The notes beneath the pieces are model-generated. The model did not search any database. It was not told the DNA's origin and worked only from the letters and a program-made list of their open reading frames with translations. A stretch of DNA of 64,000 nucleotides from Comamonas sp. (GTDB lineage Bacteria; Pseudomonadota; Gammaproteobacteria; Burkholderiales; Burkholderiaceae_C). Positions 50,677-59,495 of the stretch are shown here, piece by piece. The DNA lies in contig JAITLR010000001.1 in the NCBI GenBank assembly GCA_031277805.1, forward strand, positions 62,001-126,000. The letters are read 5' to 3'. The stretch's first letter is position 1; every line of letters starts with the position of its first letter. Made by a program: the position numbers and the translations under genes.

Positions 50677-52128
50677 ATGATCGAACAAAAAATGCTGATT
50701 GGCGGCCAGGAATGTGCCGCCAGCAATGGCGCAGTTTTTGAGCGCAAGAACCCGCTGGATGGCTCGGTTGCCACGCGTGCGCCAGCCGCCACCACCGAAG
50801 ATGCCATCCGAGCCTGCGAAGCAGCGGCAGCCGCCTTCCCCGCCTGGTCGCAACTGGGCCCCAACGCCCGCCGCGCGATGCTGATGAAGGCCTCGCAGGC
50901 GCTGGAAGCCAAGGGCGAAGCGATTGCCGCGGCCATGGCTGCCGAGACCGGCGCCTCGGGCATCTGGGCCGGCTTCAACGTGCATCTGGCCGCCAGCATG
51001 CTGCTGGAGGCGGCTTCGCTGACCACGCAGATCAATGGCGAGATCATCCCCTCTGACGTGCCCGGCAGCGTGGCCATGGCCGTGCGCCAGCCCGCCGGCG
51101 TGGTGCTGGGTATCGCACCCTGGAATGCGCCCGTGATTCTGGCCGTGCGCAGCATCTCCACGGCCCTGGCCTGCGGCAACACTGTGATTCTCAAGGGCTC
51201 GGAACTCTGCCCCGCCACCCACGGCCTGATCATCGAGGCGCTGCAAGACGCAGGCCTGCCCGCCGGCGTGGTGAACTTTGTGACCAATGCGCCTGCCGAT
51301 GCGGGTAGCGTGGTCGAGGCCATCGTGGCCCATCCTGCCGTGCGTCGCGTGAGCTTTACCGGCTCCACCAAGGTGGGCCGCATCATCGGCCAGACCTGCG
51401 CCAGGCACTTGAAGCCTGCGCTGCTGGAGCTCGGCGGCAAGGCCCCCTTCCTGGTGCTGGACGATGCGGATATCGATGCGGCCGTGAATGCCGCCACCTT
51501 TGGGGCGTTTGCCAACTCGGGGCAGATCTGCATGTCCACCGAGCGCTTTGTGGTGGACAACAAGGTGGCCGACGAGTTCATCGCCAAGTTTGCCGCCAGG
51601 GCCCAAAGCCTGCCGCTGGGTGACCCGCGCAAGGGCCCCGTGGTGCTGGGCTCGGTGGTCGATCTGGCCACGGTGGAGCGCTGCAATGCCATGATCGACG
51701 ACGCGCTGGCCAAGGGCGCAAAAATCGTCTGCGGCGGCAAGGCCGAGAACACGCTGATGCCCGCCACGCTGATCGACCATGTGACGCCGGCGATGCGCAT
51801 GTTCCACGAGGAGACCTTCGGCCCCGTCAAGGGCATAGTGCGCGTGAACGGCGAGGAAGAAGCCATTGCCACGGCCAATGACAACGAGTTCGGTCTGTCC
51901 TCCGCAGTCTTCACCCGGGACACGGCCCGCGGCTGGCGTGTGGCCGCGCGCATCGAGGCCGGCATCTGCCATATCAACGGCCCCACGGTGCATGACGAAG
52001 CCCAGATGCCGTTTGGCGGCGTCAAGGCCTCGGGCTATGGCCATTTCGGCGGCCAGCAGGGCATCAATGCCTTTACCGAAACCCGCTGGGTGACCATGCA
52101 GACCGCAGAACGCCACTATCCGTTCTAA
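50677..52128 (+). CDS. Aldehyde dehydrogenase, paralogue of PchA
   Basis: The product has 483 residues, exactly the length of PchA, with catalytic Cys285 and Glu251 at the same positions and long identical stretches (GASGIWAGFNVHLAA, VRQPAGVVLGIAPWNAP, GICHINGPTVHDEAQMPFGG). AAAAGGAG precedes the ATG. It is the last gene of the ABC transporter operon, 20 bases after livF. It probably oxidises an aromatic aldehyde, either 4-hydroxybenzaldehyde again or a substituted analogue brought in by the transporter. A terminator follows. Confidence 0.9.
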   Translation: MIEQKMLIGGQECAASNGAVFERKNPLDGSVATRAPAATTEDAIRACEAAAAAFPAWSQLGPNARRAMLMKASQALEAKGEAIAAAMAAETGASGIWAGFNVHLAASMLLEAASLTTQINGEIIPSDVPGSVAMAVRQPAGVVLGIAPWNAPVILAVRSISTALACGNTVILKGSELCPATHGLIIEALQDAGLPAGVVNFVTNAPADAGSVVEAIVAHPAVRRVSFTGSTKVGRIIGQTCARHLKPALLELGGKAPFLVLDDADIDAAVNAATFGAFANSGQICMSTERFVVDNKVADEFIAKFAARAQSLPLGDPRKGPVVLGSVVDLATVERCNAMIDDALAKGAKIVCGGKAENTLMPATLIDHVTPAMRMFHEETFGPVKGIVRVNGEEEAIATANDNEFGLSSAVFTRDTARGWRVAARIEAGICHINGPTVHDEAQMPFGGVKASGYGHFGGQQGINAFTETRWVTMQTAERHYPF

Positions 52129-52142
52129 GCGAACCTTCAAAC

Positions 52143-52186
52143 GAAAAAGCCGCCCGCGCATTGCTGCAGGGCGGCTTTTCTTTTTT
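52143..52186 (+). terminator. Intrinsic terminator after the second aldehyde dehydrogenase
   Basis: AAAAGCCGCCC and GGGCGGCTTTT pair around about 13 bases, followed by CTTTTTT. It ends the ABC transporter/ALDH operon and, being nearly symmetrical, can also act on the convergent DUF2076 gene. Confidence 0.88.
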
Positions 52187-52222
52187 GATAGCTACCAGCG
52201 CTTGGTGGACGGGCACCAGAGG
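52187..52222 (+). repeat. ATAGCTACCAGCGCTT element, family B
   Basis: gatagctaccagcgcttggt followed by ggacgggcaccagaggg, directly after the terminator. Same family as the copies at about 28448, 44697 and 63054. Confidence 0.6.
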
Positions 52223-52237
52223 GGCAAAAGGCTTGTA

Positions 52238-52990
52238 TCAAGCAAAGTCATCATCGAAGAAACCGCCACCATCGTCCCAGCTGCCGCTGGCCGCGCTATC
52301 TATGCTGCCCAAACCGGCATCGTTGGCCAGGTTAGAAGTGTCGCCCACGCTGTCATGCAGATTCTGCGAAGCGCTTTGCGCAGCCTGGCTGTCGCCACCA
52401 CCGAACAAACCGTTTGCACCGGCATGGTGGCTACCCATCAGGTTCTCCAGACCATTGAACAAAAACATGCCGCCCGCCACACCTGCGGCTGCTGCAGCGG
52501 CACTCCCCAGAAAGCTGCCGCCTGTGGGTGCCGCCTGCGGAGCATAGGCCTGCGGCTGGGCAGTGCGCGTCGCGGCCCCACCGCCAAAGAAGCGGTCACG
52601 CCAGCTGGAGGGCTGAGGCGCCGCTTGCGGCGGATACGGAGGTTGATAGGGAGGCTGGGCATTTGGAGCGTAGCCGCCGTCCTCGGCATAACGCTCGGGG
52701 GCTCGGCCAAAGTGCGTACCCAGGCCGCCCGAGAGAAAGCTGCCTGCGCCCTGACTCTGGTTTTGCTGGGCTTGCTTCACCTGCTCCTGCAGCTCGCCGA
52801 TCTGCTGCTGTGCCTGCTGCACGGCTTGCTCCAGCATCAAGGTACGCTGGGCCAGCCAGTAGACCGCATCGGGTGCGGCGCTCAACCCACGGCGCAACTC
52901 GGCGTCGGCCTGAGCATCCTTGGGTTGGCCCTGGGTCAGCGTCAGCCTGGCGCACAGGTCTTGCAGCAGTTGTTGTTCTTGAGGGGTCAT
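52238..52990 (-). CDS. DUF2076 domain-containing protein
   Basis: The product has 250 residues. The N-terminal 75 residues (TPQEQQLLQDLCARL through VYWLAQRTLMLEQAVQQAQQQIGEL) match the DUF2076 pattern, helices followed by a Gln-rich coiled coil. The middle is Pro/Tyr/Gly-rich and disordered. Next comes a Gly/Ala segment (FLGSAAAAAAGVAGGMFLFNG) that may touch a membrane. The acidic tail is DDGGGFFDDDFA. DUF2076 proteins are described as periplasmic ligand-binding sensors, but no function is established here. Confidence 0.85.
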   Translation of the reverse strand: MTPQEQQLLQDLCARLTLTQGQPKDAQADAELRRGLSAAPDAVYWLAQRTLMLEQAVQQAQQQIGELQEQVKQAQQNQSQGAGSFLSGGLGTHFGRAPERYAEDGGYAPNAQPPYQPPYPPQAAPQPSSWRDRFFGGGAATRTAQPQAYAPQAAPTGGSFLGSAAAAAAGVAGGMFLFNGLENLMGSHHAGANGLFGGGDSQAAQSASQNLHDSVGDTSNLANDAGLGSIDSAASGSWDDGGGFFDDDFA

Positions 52991-53225
52991 GATGCGTTCC
53001 TTTCAGCCCACAAATTACTTGCACCGAAGATGTGGTCAGTATGGGCGGCTGCAAGAGCGCGAATGTGAAGCTCAGGCAATCTCTCTTTGCCGCATGTAAC
53101 AAAACGCCCGCTCTGCAATGCCAAGCCACGCGTGGGACAATGCCTGCCATTGCGCCACGGCCGTGGCGGCGTTTCAAAGTCTGCTGCGGAACTGATCCGC
53201 AGCCCACCAACTGCATACACACACC

Positions 53226-53747
53226 ATGGAAGTTACCCAACAATGCGTGGTCGCTCTGACCTGGACACTGAAAGACACTCTGGGCGAAGAGCTGGACGTG
53301 CTGGATGAGCCGGTTGAGTTCCTCATCGGCGGCGACGACCTGTTCAAGCGCATCGAGGAAGCTCTGCAAGGCCATGGGGTCGGCGACGCACTGGATCTGC
53401 ACCTGGAGCCCGAGGAAGCGTTTGGCGACTATAACGAGAGCCTGATCTTCCTGGAAAAGCGCGAGCTGTTCCCCGAGGAGATCGAAGAAGGCATGACCTT
53501 CGAGTCCAGCGCCATGCCCAAGGGCACCAACCCCGTGCCTGCCGACCTGCTCTACACGATCACCGAAATCTATCCCGAGCATGTGGTGCTGGACGGCAAC
53601 CACCCACTGGCCGGCATTGCCATTCGCCTGCATCTGAAGATCGCAGCTGTGCGTGAAGCCACGGAAGAAGAAGTGGGGCGCGGCACCGCTGGTACGGGCT
53701 TTTTCCGTATCGAGCCCCTGGCCCCGGGTAATGAAACCTTGCATTAA
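53226..53747 (+). CDS. slyD: FKBP-type peptidyl-prolyl cis-trans isomerase, SlyD-like
   Basis: This 173-residue protein has an FKBP domain with an inserted flap. Visible are VVALTWTLKDTLGEELDVLDEPVEFLIGG, the insert region LDLHLEPEEAFGDYNESLIF, and VLDGNHPLAGIAIRLHLKIAAVREAT. SlyD speeds proline isomerisation in folding proteins and helps nickel insertion into hydrogenase in E. coli. The His/Cys-rich metal-binding tail of E. coli SlyD is missing, so only the foldase role is supported. A REP-like element directly follows the stop. Confidence 0.9.
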   Translation: MEVTQQCVVALTWTLKDTLGEELDVLDEPVEFLIGGDDLFKRIEEALQGHGVGDALDLHLEPEEAFGDYNESLIFLEKRELFPEEIEEGMTFESSAMPKGTNPVPADLLYTITEIYPEHVVLDGNHPLAGIAIRLHLKIAAVREATEEEVGRGTAGTGFFRIEPLAPGNETLH

Positions 53748-53847
53748 CACCCCCTGAGCGGCTACGCCGCTTCCCCCTCTCTGCCTTGCGGAGGGGGACA
53801 ACAGCTTCGCGGCGGGGCGGCCCTTGCTCGCTGTTTCTCGCTTTGGG
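53748..53847 (+). repeat. REP-like element, family A copy 3
   Basis: caccccctgagcggctacgc, cgcttccccctctctgcctt, gcggagggggacaacagctt, cgcggcggggcggcccttgc and tcgctgtttc, starting immediately after the slyD stop codon. Compensating changes (GCGGCTACGCCGC against GGCGCTACGCGCC) keep the first stem, which suggests selection on the RNA or DNA fold. Confidence 0.8.
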
Positions 53848-53873
53848 TTATGCCTGCTTTAAAAGTGTCAACA

Positions 53874-53902
53874 AAAAGGGACTCCTGCGTGGAGTCCCTT
53901 TT
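53874..53902. terminator. Bidirectional terminator between slyD and the glycine-zipper gene
   Basis: AAAAGGGACTCC-TGCGT-GGAGTCCCTTTT is a perfect 12-bp stem with a 5-base loop, A-rich on the left and T-rich on the right. It stops transcripts of the two convergent genes. Confidence 0.92.
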
Positions 53903-53919
53903 GCATGGAGCAAGCCTGT

Positions 53920-54600
53920 TTACTGACGGTAGACCTGATTGCCGTCCACACGCACATACTCTCCGATATTGAGCTGCGGAGGCTGTTGGTAGTCAAAGGC
54001 CCGCACGCTGCCGTCACGCATCTGCACCGTCACGCGATAGATATCGCGCACGCTGCCGCCGCCCACGCTGTTTTGCACGGCGTTACCGGCCAATGCGCCG
54101 CCCACCACACCAGCGATGGTGGCCAGCGTACGGCCCGAGCCCTTGCCGACCTGATTGCCCAGCACACCACCGATCACGCCACCGGCAATCGCACCGCCAG
54201 CACCAATGCCGCTGCCGTCCTGCACACGCACGGTCTCGATATTGAGTACGCGTGCCTGCTGCACATTGTTGTACTGGTAGCAGTTGTTGTCGTAGCCGTT
54301 TTGCTGACCGTAGTTGTCGCCATAGCCGCTGCCGTTGCGGTTCAGCCCGCAGTTGTTGTTCGGATAGGTCTGAGCGGGGTAGCTGCCCACAGGATAGGAG
54401 GTTGTGGGATATGCCGCATTGGCTGCACCAGGAAAGCCGGTGCCCGAGTGTCCGCCCTGATAAACCGAACCCTGGTAACCGCCCTGTGGCATGGGATAGC
54501 TGTTTTGATATGTGCCCTGGGGATAGGCCACGCAGGCAGTAAGAGCAACGGCGACAGCCGCCACCGTCACGATACGACCCAGGCTTTGAATGGCTTGCAT
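53920..54600 (-). CDS. Glycine-zipper 2TM domain lipoprotein
   Basis: The product has 226 residues. The signal peptide RIVTVAAVAVALTAC gives a lipidated Cys; ATG at 54600 follows AGGAAA. A Tyr/Gln/Gly/Asn-rich low-complexity part (PQGTYQNSYPMPQGGYQGS; YGDNYGQQNGYDNN) precedes the glycine zipper GIGAGGAIAGGVIGGVLGNQVGKG and GVVGGALAGNAV, which spans or touches the outer membrane as in SlyB. A small domain after it (VQMRDGSVRAFDYQ) ends in VRVDGNQVYRQ. Probable cell-envelope integrity role. Confidence 0.88.
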   Translation of the reverse strand: MQAIQSLGRIVTVAAVAVALTACVAYPQGTYQNSYPMPQGGYQGSVYQGGHSGTGFPGAANAAYPTTSYPVGSYPAQTYPNNNCGLNRNGSGYGDNYGQQNGYDNNCYQYNNVQQARVLNIETVRVQDGSGIGAGGAIAGGVIGGVLGNQVGKGSGRTLATIAGVVGGALAGNAVQNSVGGGSVRDIYRVTVQMRDGSVRAFDYQQPPQLNIGEYVRVDGNQVYRQ

Positions 54601-54891
54601 GAGAAATTTCCTGTTGGCGCCTGCATTCCCGCCTGCGCCGCTGAACTGTTGTGAATCTTCTGAAGAACGAACTCTGGCTCGACTTTCCACTAGAACGTGT
54701 CAGACAGCATCCGCGACGACAGCTTTCACATTTGCTCACAATACTCGGAGCAAAGCACGGCAGCAGCCCCCCATTCAAGCCCAGGCGCCCATCCACGGCT
54801 CGGACTCATTTTCGATAAAAATCTCAATAAAGCCCTTTCCCATAAAGCGCTGAAAGCTATTGAATAAAGAGCATGGCATTTGCTTCGAGCC

Positions 54892-55272
54892 CTAGCCCTT
54901 GGTGCGCACGCGCAGCACCTCGCCGCTACGGCCATCCACATAGAGCTTGACGAAACGACCATCGCTGGCCGTGGCCTTGACCTTGTAGAGGCCGTCGTCC
55001 CATTCCACTTCCTGGAATTCACGATAGCCGGCCTTCTCCAGCCGGTCGCAGATATCGCGGATGGACAGGGTCGGCCCGAGCGTCATGCCGCGCACGGCAG
55101 CCACCGAGGCCGAGGCACGAGCCGCCAGGGTGTTTTCTGCGGCCAGGCAAGTGCCCGCGGACAGCAGCGTAGCGACCCCCAGCAAGGCGATGCCGCCGCG
55201 GCGCTGCATGGACCGGTATAGCGACAAGACGCGGGCGGGCATAGCAAAGACGGGGGTTTGAAGATAGGACAT
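54892..55272 (-). CDS. PepSY-domain protein, exported
   Basis: The product has 126 residues. ATG at 55272 follows GGAG. The N-terminus is a signal region (GGIALLGVATLLSAGTCLA), and the rest is one PepSY unit (LSIRDICDRLEKAGYREFQEVEWDDGLYKVKATASDGRFVKLYVDGRSGEVLRV). PepSY domains are thought to inhibit or bind peptidases or sense ligands in the periplasm. It is divergent from a second PepSY gene that precedes a two-component system, and probably shares its regulation. Confidence 0.85.
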   Translation of the reverse strand: MSYLQTPVFAMPARVLSLYRSMQRRGGIALLGVATLLSAGTCLAAENTLAARASASVAAVRGMTLGPTLSIRDICDRLEKAGYREFQEVEWDDGLYKVKATASDGRFVKLYVDGRSGEVLRVRTKG

Positions 55273-55484
55273 GGAAACTCCTGCAGTCGGTTGGTGAACG
55301 ATGGGAACAAAAAGACGGCCCGCCGGGCGAGAGATGCTCTGTTGCGGGTTGCGGCCGATTGTTCGCATTCGCTCCTGAACCGTTTCTGAAGCCGCCATTC
55401 AGCTTCCGTTCATCGATGCGGGCCTATAACCTTGGCTGCAGAACGCAATCAGACCTCGTCACCTCCAACTCCATCCCGCTCGCC

Positions 55485-55862
55485 ATGTCTTTTTTCAACG
55501 CCTCGAATGACCCGCAATCTGCGCAACGCCCATGCCGACGCGCCCTTCATGCCGTGCTGGCCATGCTGCTGGCAACGGCAGGCTTTGCCGCGCTGAGCTT
55601 GTGGCCCGCCACCTCGGATGCCGGTGACAACGACCACGAGCTTGCCCGTCAGGCCCTGCGCCAGGGTCAGGTGCTGCCGCTGCGCACCGTTCTGGACCAG
55701 GTCGAGCAGCAATACCAGGGCCAGGTCATCAAGGTGGAGTTCGATCGCGAGGATGGCCGCTTTGTCTATGAAATCCGGCTGCTGCAAAGCGATGGCAAGG
55801 TGGTCAAGCTGGAGATCGATGCCAGCAACGGCAGCCTCATCAGCATGAAACGCAAGAAGTGA
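55485..55862 (+). CDS. PepSY-domain protein, exported, upstream of a two-component system
   Basis: The product has 125 residues. A signal/membrane segment (ALHAVLAMLLATAGFAALSLW) is followed by a PepSY unit (LVLPLRTVLDQVEQQYQGQVIKVEFDREDGRFVYEIRLLQSDGKVVKLEIDASNG type, here starting VLPLRTVL). ATG at 55485 is chosen because a -10-like TATAAC at about 55424 would exclude earlier starts; the ribosome-binding site is weak. The response-regulator gene follows after 28 bases, so it is probably in one operon with the pair and may act as its sensor accessory. Confidence 0.82.
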   Translation: MSFFNASNDPQSAQRPCRRALHAVLAMLLATAGFAALSLWPATSDAGDNDHELARQALRQGQVLPLRTVLDQVEQQYQGQVIKVEFDREDGRFVYEIRLLQSDGKVVKLEIDASNGSLISMKRKK

Positions 55863-55890
55863 ACCCCGACACTCAGGAAGGCTGTAGAGC

Positions 55891-56550
55891 ATGCGAATCC
55901 TGCTGATTGAAGACGAGCCCACGCTGCGCGAGCAGCTGCATCGGGCACTGCTGCAGGCTGGCCACACCGTAGAGACGGCCGCCGATGGCGAGACGGCGCA
56001 ATACCTGGGCGAGGTGGAGAGCTTCGACGCTGCAGTGCTGGACCTGGGCCTGCCGGTGCGCGACGGGCTGAGCGTGCTGCGCGCCTGGCGCGCTCAGGGC
56101 CGCTCCATGCCGGTGCTGATCCTCACCGCCAGAGCCGCCTGGCACGAAAAGGTCGCAGGCATGGATGCAGGAGCTGACGACTATCTGGCCAAACCCTTCC
56201 ACATGGAAGAGCTGCTGGCACGTCTGCGGGCGCTGCTGCGGCGCCTGAGCCCGCATGCCAGCGCGCTGTGGCAATGCGGGGCCATCACCCTGGACTCGCG
56301 CCAGGCCCGCGTCACCGTCGAAGGTCAGGCGCTGACGCTGACCAGCCATGAATTCAAGGTGCTGGCACTGCTGATGCAGCGCATGGGCGCCGTGGTCTCG
56401 CGCACCGAGCTGTCCGAGCATATCTACCCGCAGGACAGCGACCGCGACTCCAACACCATTGAGGTCTTTGTCGGGCGTCTGAGGAAAAAACTGCCTGCAG
56501 GCTCGATCGAAACCGTGCGCGGCCTGGGCTATCGCCTGGTCGCGCCATGA
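55891..56550 (+). CDS. OmpR-family response regulator
   Basis: This 219-residue protein has a receiver domain with the acidic pocket (IEDE) and phospho-acceptor Asp51 in AAVLDLGLPVRDG, and Lys in DYLAKPF. The C-terminal winged helix reads LTSHEFKVLALLMQRMGAVVSRTELSEHIY and NTIEVFVGRLRKKL. It resembles QseB/PmrA/PhoP-type regulators. Its stop overlaps the kinase start by four bases (ATGA). Likely targets include the two neighbouring PepSY genes. Confidence 0.94.
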   Translation: MRILLIEDEPTLREQLHRALLQAGHTVETAADGETAQYLGEVESFDAAVLDLGLPVRDGLSVLRAWRAQGRSMPVLILTARAAWHEKVAGMDAGADDYLAKPFHMEELLARLRALLRRLSPHASALWQCGAITLDSRQARVTVEGQALTLTSHEFKVLALLMQRMGAVVSRTELSEHIYPQDSDRDSNTIEVFVGRLRKKLPAGSIETVRGLGYRLVAP

Positions 56551-58055
56551 ATCCACAAAGAACCCATATGTCCGAGCACATTCTGACTTCCCCCACGGCC
56601 CAGCAGCCACTTTCGCCAAAAGCGAGGCCCTGGAAGAACTCGCTGCGCCTGCGCCTGCTTGCCGGAGCCATGATCTGGGTGTTGGCTGCTCTCCTGCTTA
56701 CGGGCTGGGGTCTGCGAGCGCTGTTTGCCGAGCACCTGACCCAGCAGCTGCGCAGCCAGCTGGTGGCCAAGCTCGACCGGCTCAGCGGCGCCGTCAACTA
56801 TCAGCCCGATCAGGCCGTCCCTGTCACGGTCTCGCCCTTCTCCGGCGACCCCTTGCTGCAGCAGCCGCTATCGGGCATGTACTGGCAGGTGGACCAGCTC
56901 GATGCCAGCGGCCAGCAAACGGTTCAGGCCGGCATCCAGCGTTCCCGTTCGCTCTGGGACCAGACCCTGGACTGGCCTTTCTTCAAGGCCGACAAGGTCT
57001 GGGAACCCACCCTTCCCCTGCACGCCCCGGCAAGCTATGGCCATATGCCCGATGGCAATGGCAACACCCTGGTGGTCGTGACGCGCACCGTGCAACTGCC
57101 CGAGGCGGATGCTCCGCCACTACGCCTGATGGTCGCAGCCGATGCAGCCATGCTGGCCACGCCGTTGCAGCGCTTTACCAAGATGCTGGTGGCTGCACTG
57201 TGCATGCTGGCAGCGGGACTGATTGCCGCCGTGGTCGTGCAATTGCAGCTGGCACTGGCACCGCTGGCTGCCCTGCGGCGCCAACTGGCTGCAGTGAGCC
57301 AGGGTGAGGCCTCGGAAATCAGGGGCGAGCATCCGGCCGAAATCATGCCTCTGGTTCAGGAGTTCAACCATGTGCTGCACATGAATGCCGATATGGTGGA
57401 GCGGGCCCGCACCCAGGCAGGCAATCTGGCCCATGCGGTCAACACCCCGTTGAGCATCATGGGCAATGCCGCAGAGCAACAAGACAGTGCACTTGCTGCC
57501 CTCGTGCGTGAGCAGGTTGCCAGTGCCAGCCGCCAGGTCGAATACCACCTGGCGCGCGCCCGAGCCACCGCCGCAGCGGCGCAGCAGGGCCAGGGCCTGC
57601 GCACCGCGCTGGCCGGGCCGCTACAGTCTCTGGTCCACACCATGGGCAAGCTACATGCAGAGCGCGGCATACGCTTCGAACTGCGGGGTGAAGCCTCTCA
57701 ATGGAGCTTCAAGGGTGACTCCCAGGATCTGATGGAAATGCTGGGCAATCTGCTGGATAACGCGGGCAAATGGGCACGCTCGCAGGTAGTGCTGCAGGTC
57801 CAGGCTGCGGCCGATGACGGCCAGCAGCTGACGCTGAACATCGATGATGACGGCCCGGGAATTCCGCCCGAGTTGCGCGAGCGCATCTTTGCGCGCGGAG
57901 AACGGCTTGATGAACAGCGCCCTGGCGCCGGACTGGGTCTGGACATCGTGCGCGATCTGGTCCAGACCTACGGCGGCAGCGTACAGGCCCTGCAATCGCC
58001 GCTGGGCGGGCTGCGCATGGAGCTGCAACTCCCAGGCGCCAGACACCAGGGCTGA
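56547..58055 (+). CDS. Sensor histidine kinase (PhoQ/QseC-like)
   Basis: This 502-residue inner-membrane kinase has one helix near residues 40-60 (LLAGAMIWVLAALLLTGWGL), a periplasmic sensor of about 150 residues, and a second helix (MLVAALCMLAAGLIAAVVV). A HAMP-like linker follows, then the phospho-acceptor His296 in NLAHAVNTPLS and the ATPase domain with MLGNLLDNAGKWA, IDDDGPGIPPELRERIF and PGAGLGLDIVRDL. The HAVNTPL box lacks the usual Glu after His, as in the PhoQ group. The signal is unknown. Confidence 0.93.
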   Translation: MNPQRTHMSEHILTSPTAQQPLSPKARPWKNSLRLRLLAGAMIWVLAALLLTGWGLRALFAEHLTQQLRSQLVAKLDRLSGAVNYQPDQAVPVTVSPFSGDPLLQQPLSGMYWQVDQLDASGQQTVQAGIQRSRSLWDQTLDWPFFKADKVWEPTLPLHAPASYGHMPDGNGNTLVVVTRTVQLPEADAPPLRLMVAADAAMLATPLQRFTKMLVAALCMLAAGLIAAVVVQLQLALAPLAALRRQLAAVSQGEASEIRGEHPAEIMPLVQEFNHVLHMNADMVERARTQAGNLAHAVNTPLSIMGNAAEQQDSALAALVREQVASASRQVEYHLARARATAAAAQQGQGLRTALAGPLQSLVHTMGKLHAERGIRFELRGEASQWSFKGDSQDLMEMLGNLLDNAGKWARSQVVLQVQAAADDGQQLTLNIDDDGPGIPPELRERIFARGERLDEQRPGAGLGLDIVRDLVQTYGGSVQALQSPLGGLRMELQLPGARHQG

Positions 58056-58060
58056 GGCGA

Positions 58061-58870
58061 TCAAAGACCGCGCAGCACCTGAGTCAGGGTATCGGCATGG
58101 GGAAACAGCCAATCGGCCAAAGCCCCCAACGCCACGGCCGTGACCAAAGCACCCAGCACGGGCTTCCAGCTCATGCGCAGCGCCGCCAGCAACCAGCCTT
58201 CACGCTCCACCACGTACAGGGTTCTGGCCATCAGCAAAGCAAACGCCACCTCCACAGCCACGGTCAGAAACAAATCGGCCCCGAAAACCAGCCACAGCAG
58301 CGAACCCATGCCCGTGACCGCCACCAGCAGGAGGGCAAAGACCAGCAGCACCGGCACGACCACCACGGCGCCTTCATCAAGTCCCTCGAGGCCTGGGACA
58401 TCGACATCAGGCAGCTCCATGCCTGGTGATGCAGGCATGATGTCAGGCACGACGCCACCATCGTCCCAGTGGCCGCCAGCACCGCCGCCACCGTAGGAAC
58501 CTCCCTGCCCGCTTTCAAAGCCCACAGCTTCGGCGCTGCCTGATTTTCCGGAGGAACCGGGAGCATCGGACGGTACATCACCTGCATCCCAGTCGCGGCG
58601 CAGCATGCAGCCCGCCCAGAGACGCACCAGCAACAGATAGAGCAAGTAGCCACAGGCCAGCGCAAGCCCATAGCGCAGCGCCATGCTGTGCACACCAGCA
58701 TGCAGCAGGCACAGACTGATCAGAGACATGGCTCCCAGACTCAGGCCACCGGTCAAAGCAGCATGCAGACGCAGCCAGTGGCGCTTTTGCAGGCGCCGCC
58801 GCATATGTTGGTCGGGGCCCAGTTGCACCTGGGTCCAGGAAGTAGATCGACGATGATTCTGGCGGCTCAT
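58061..58870 (-). CDS. Hypothetical membrane protein
   Basis: The product has 269 residues. It has two helices near residues 40-85 (ALTGGLSLGAMSLISLCLLHA; LRYGLALACGYLLYLLLVRL), a Gly/Ser/Asp-rich loop of about 70 residues (GGSYGGGGAGGHWDDGG and on), then about three more helices (VVVPVLLVFALLLVAV, LFLTVAVEVAFALLMA, VLGALVTAVALGALADWL). ATG at 58870 is chosen over 58960. It is convergent with the kinase gene and upstream of nothing on its strand. Family not recognised. Confidence 0.7.
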   Translation of the reverse strand: MSRQNHRRSTSWTQVQLGPDQHMRRRLQKRHWLRLHAALTGGLSLGAMSLISLCLLHAGVHSMALRYGLALACGYLLYLLLVRLWAGCMLRRDWDAGDVPSDAPGSSGKSGSAEAVGFESGQGGSYGGGGAGGHWDDGGVVPDIMPASPGMELPDVDVPGLEGLDEGAVVVVPVLLVFALLLVAVTGMGSLLWLVFGADLFLTVAVEVAFALLMARTLYVVEREGWLLAALRMSWKPVLGALVTAVALGALADWLFPHADTLTQVLRGL

Positions 58871-58898
58871 GTCGCGATGAGTAGGGCTTTTTTCAGAC

Positions 58899-59348
58899 TT
58901 ATTGCTTGCCCGTCGAGCCGTAGCCGCCTTCGCCGCGCTCGCTCTCGGCGGCAAAGTCATCCACCAGATTGAACTGCGCCTGCACCACGGGCACGATGAC
59001 CAACTGGGCCAGACGGTCCATGGGTTGCAGCGTGAAGGCGGTCTGCGAACGGTTCCAGGCGCTGACCATGAGCTGGCCCTGGTAATCGGAATCGATCAGG
59101 CCGACCAGATTGCCCAGCACGATGCCATGCTTGTGACCCATGCCCGAACGCGGCAGGATCAGTGCCGCGTAATTGGGGTCCTTGAGGTGCATGGCCATGC
59201 CGGTGGGAATCAGCTGCCACTGGCCGGGCTCCAGCGCCACGGGAGCCTCAATGCAGGCGCGCAGGTCCAGGCCGGCGCTGCCGGGTGTGGCGTAAGCGGG
59301 CATGTTGTCGCGCAGGCGCGCGTCCAGAATCTTGACGTCGACGTTCAT
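58899..59348 (-). CDS. dut: Deoxyuridine 5'-triphosphate nucleotidohydrolase (dUTPase)
   Basis: This homotrimeric 149-residue enzyme cleaves dUTP to dUMP and pyrophosphate, keeping uracil out of DNA. The five dUTPase motifs are visible: [52 protein letters not shown] and the C-terminal [15 protein letters not shown] at 59348 follows AAGG; length equals E. coli Dut. It lies downstream of coaBC and a small membrane protein on the same strand, resembling the dfp-dut order of E. coli with one gene inserted. Confidence 0.96.
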   Translation of the reverse strand: MNVDVKILDARLRDNMPAYATPGSAGLDLRACIEAPVALEPGQWQLIPTGMAMHLKDPNYAALILPRSGMGHKHGIVLGNLVGLIDSDYQGQLMVSAWNRSQTAFTLQPMDRLAQLVIVPVVQAQFNLVDDFAAESERGEGGYGSTGKQ

Positions 59349-59495
59349 AAATACCTTGGTAAATCTCGGCCACCGGCGCATGACACCGGCCAGCAGCCCT
59401 TATGGCCGCCGCAATGCAGCAGCCGTAGCAAACAAAGGGCGCCATTGTGCATGCTTGTTGCACAGGACCCAGCTTGAACTCTTCACTGTCCGTGC

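Noticed and set aside
44473..53847. Possible CRISPR array from the repeated GC-rich blocks
   Set aside because: The three copies are kilobases apart, not regularly spaced, and there are no cas genes. They are dispersed REP-like elements.
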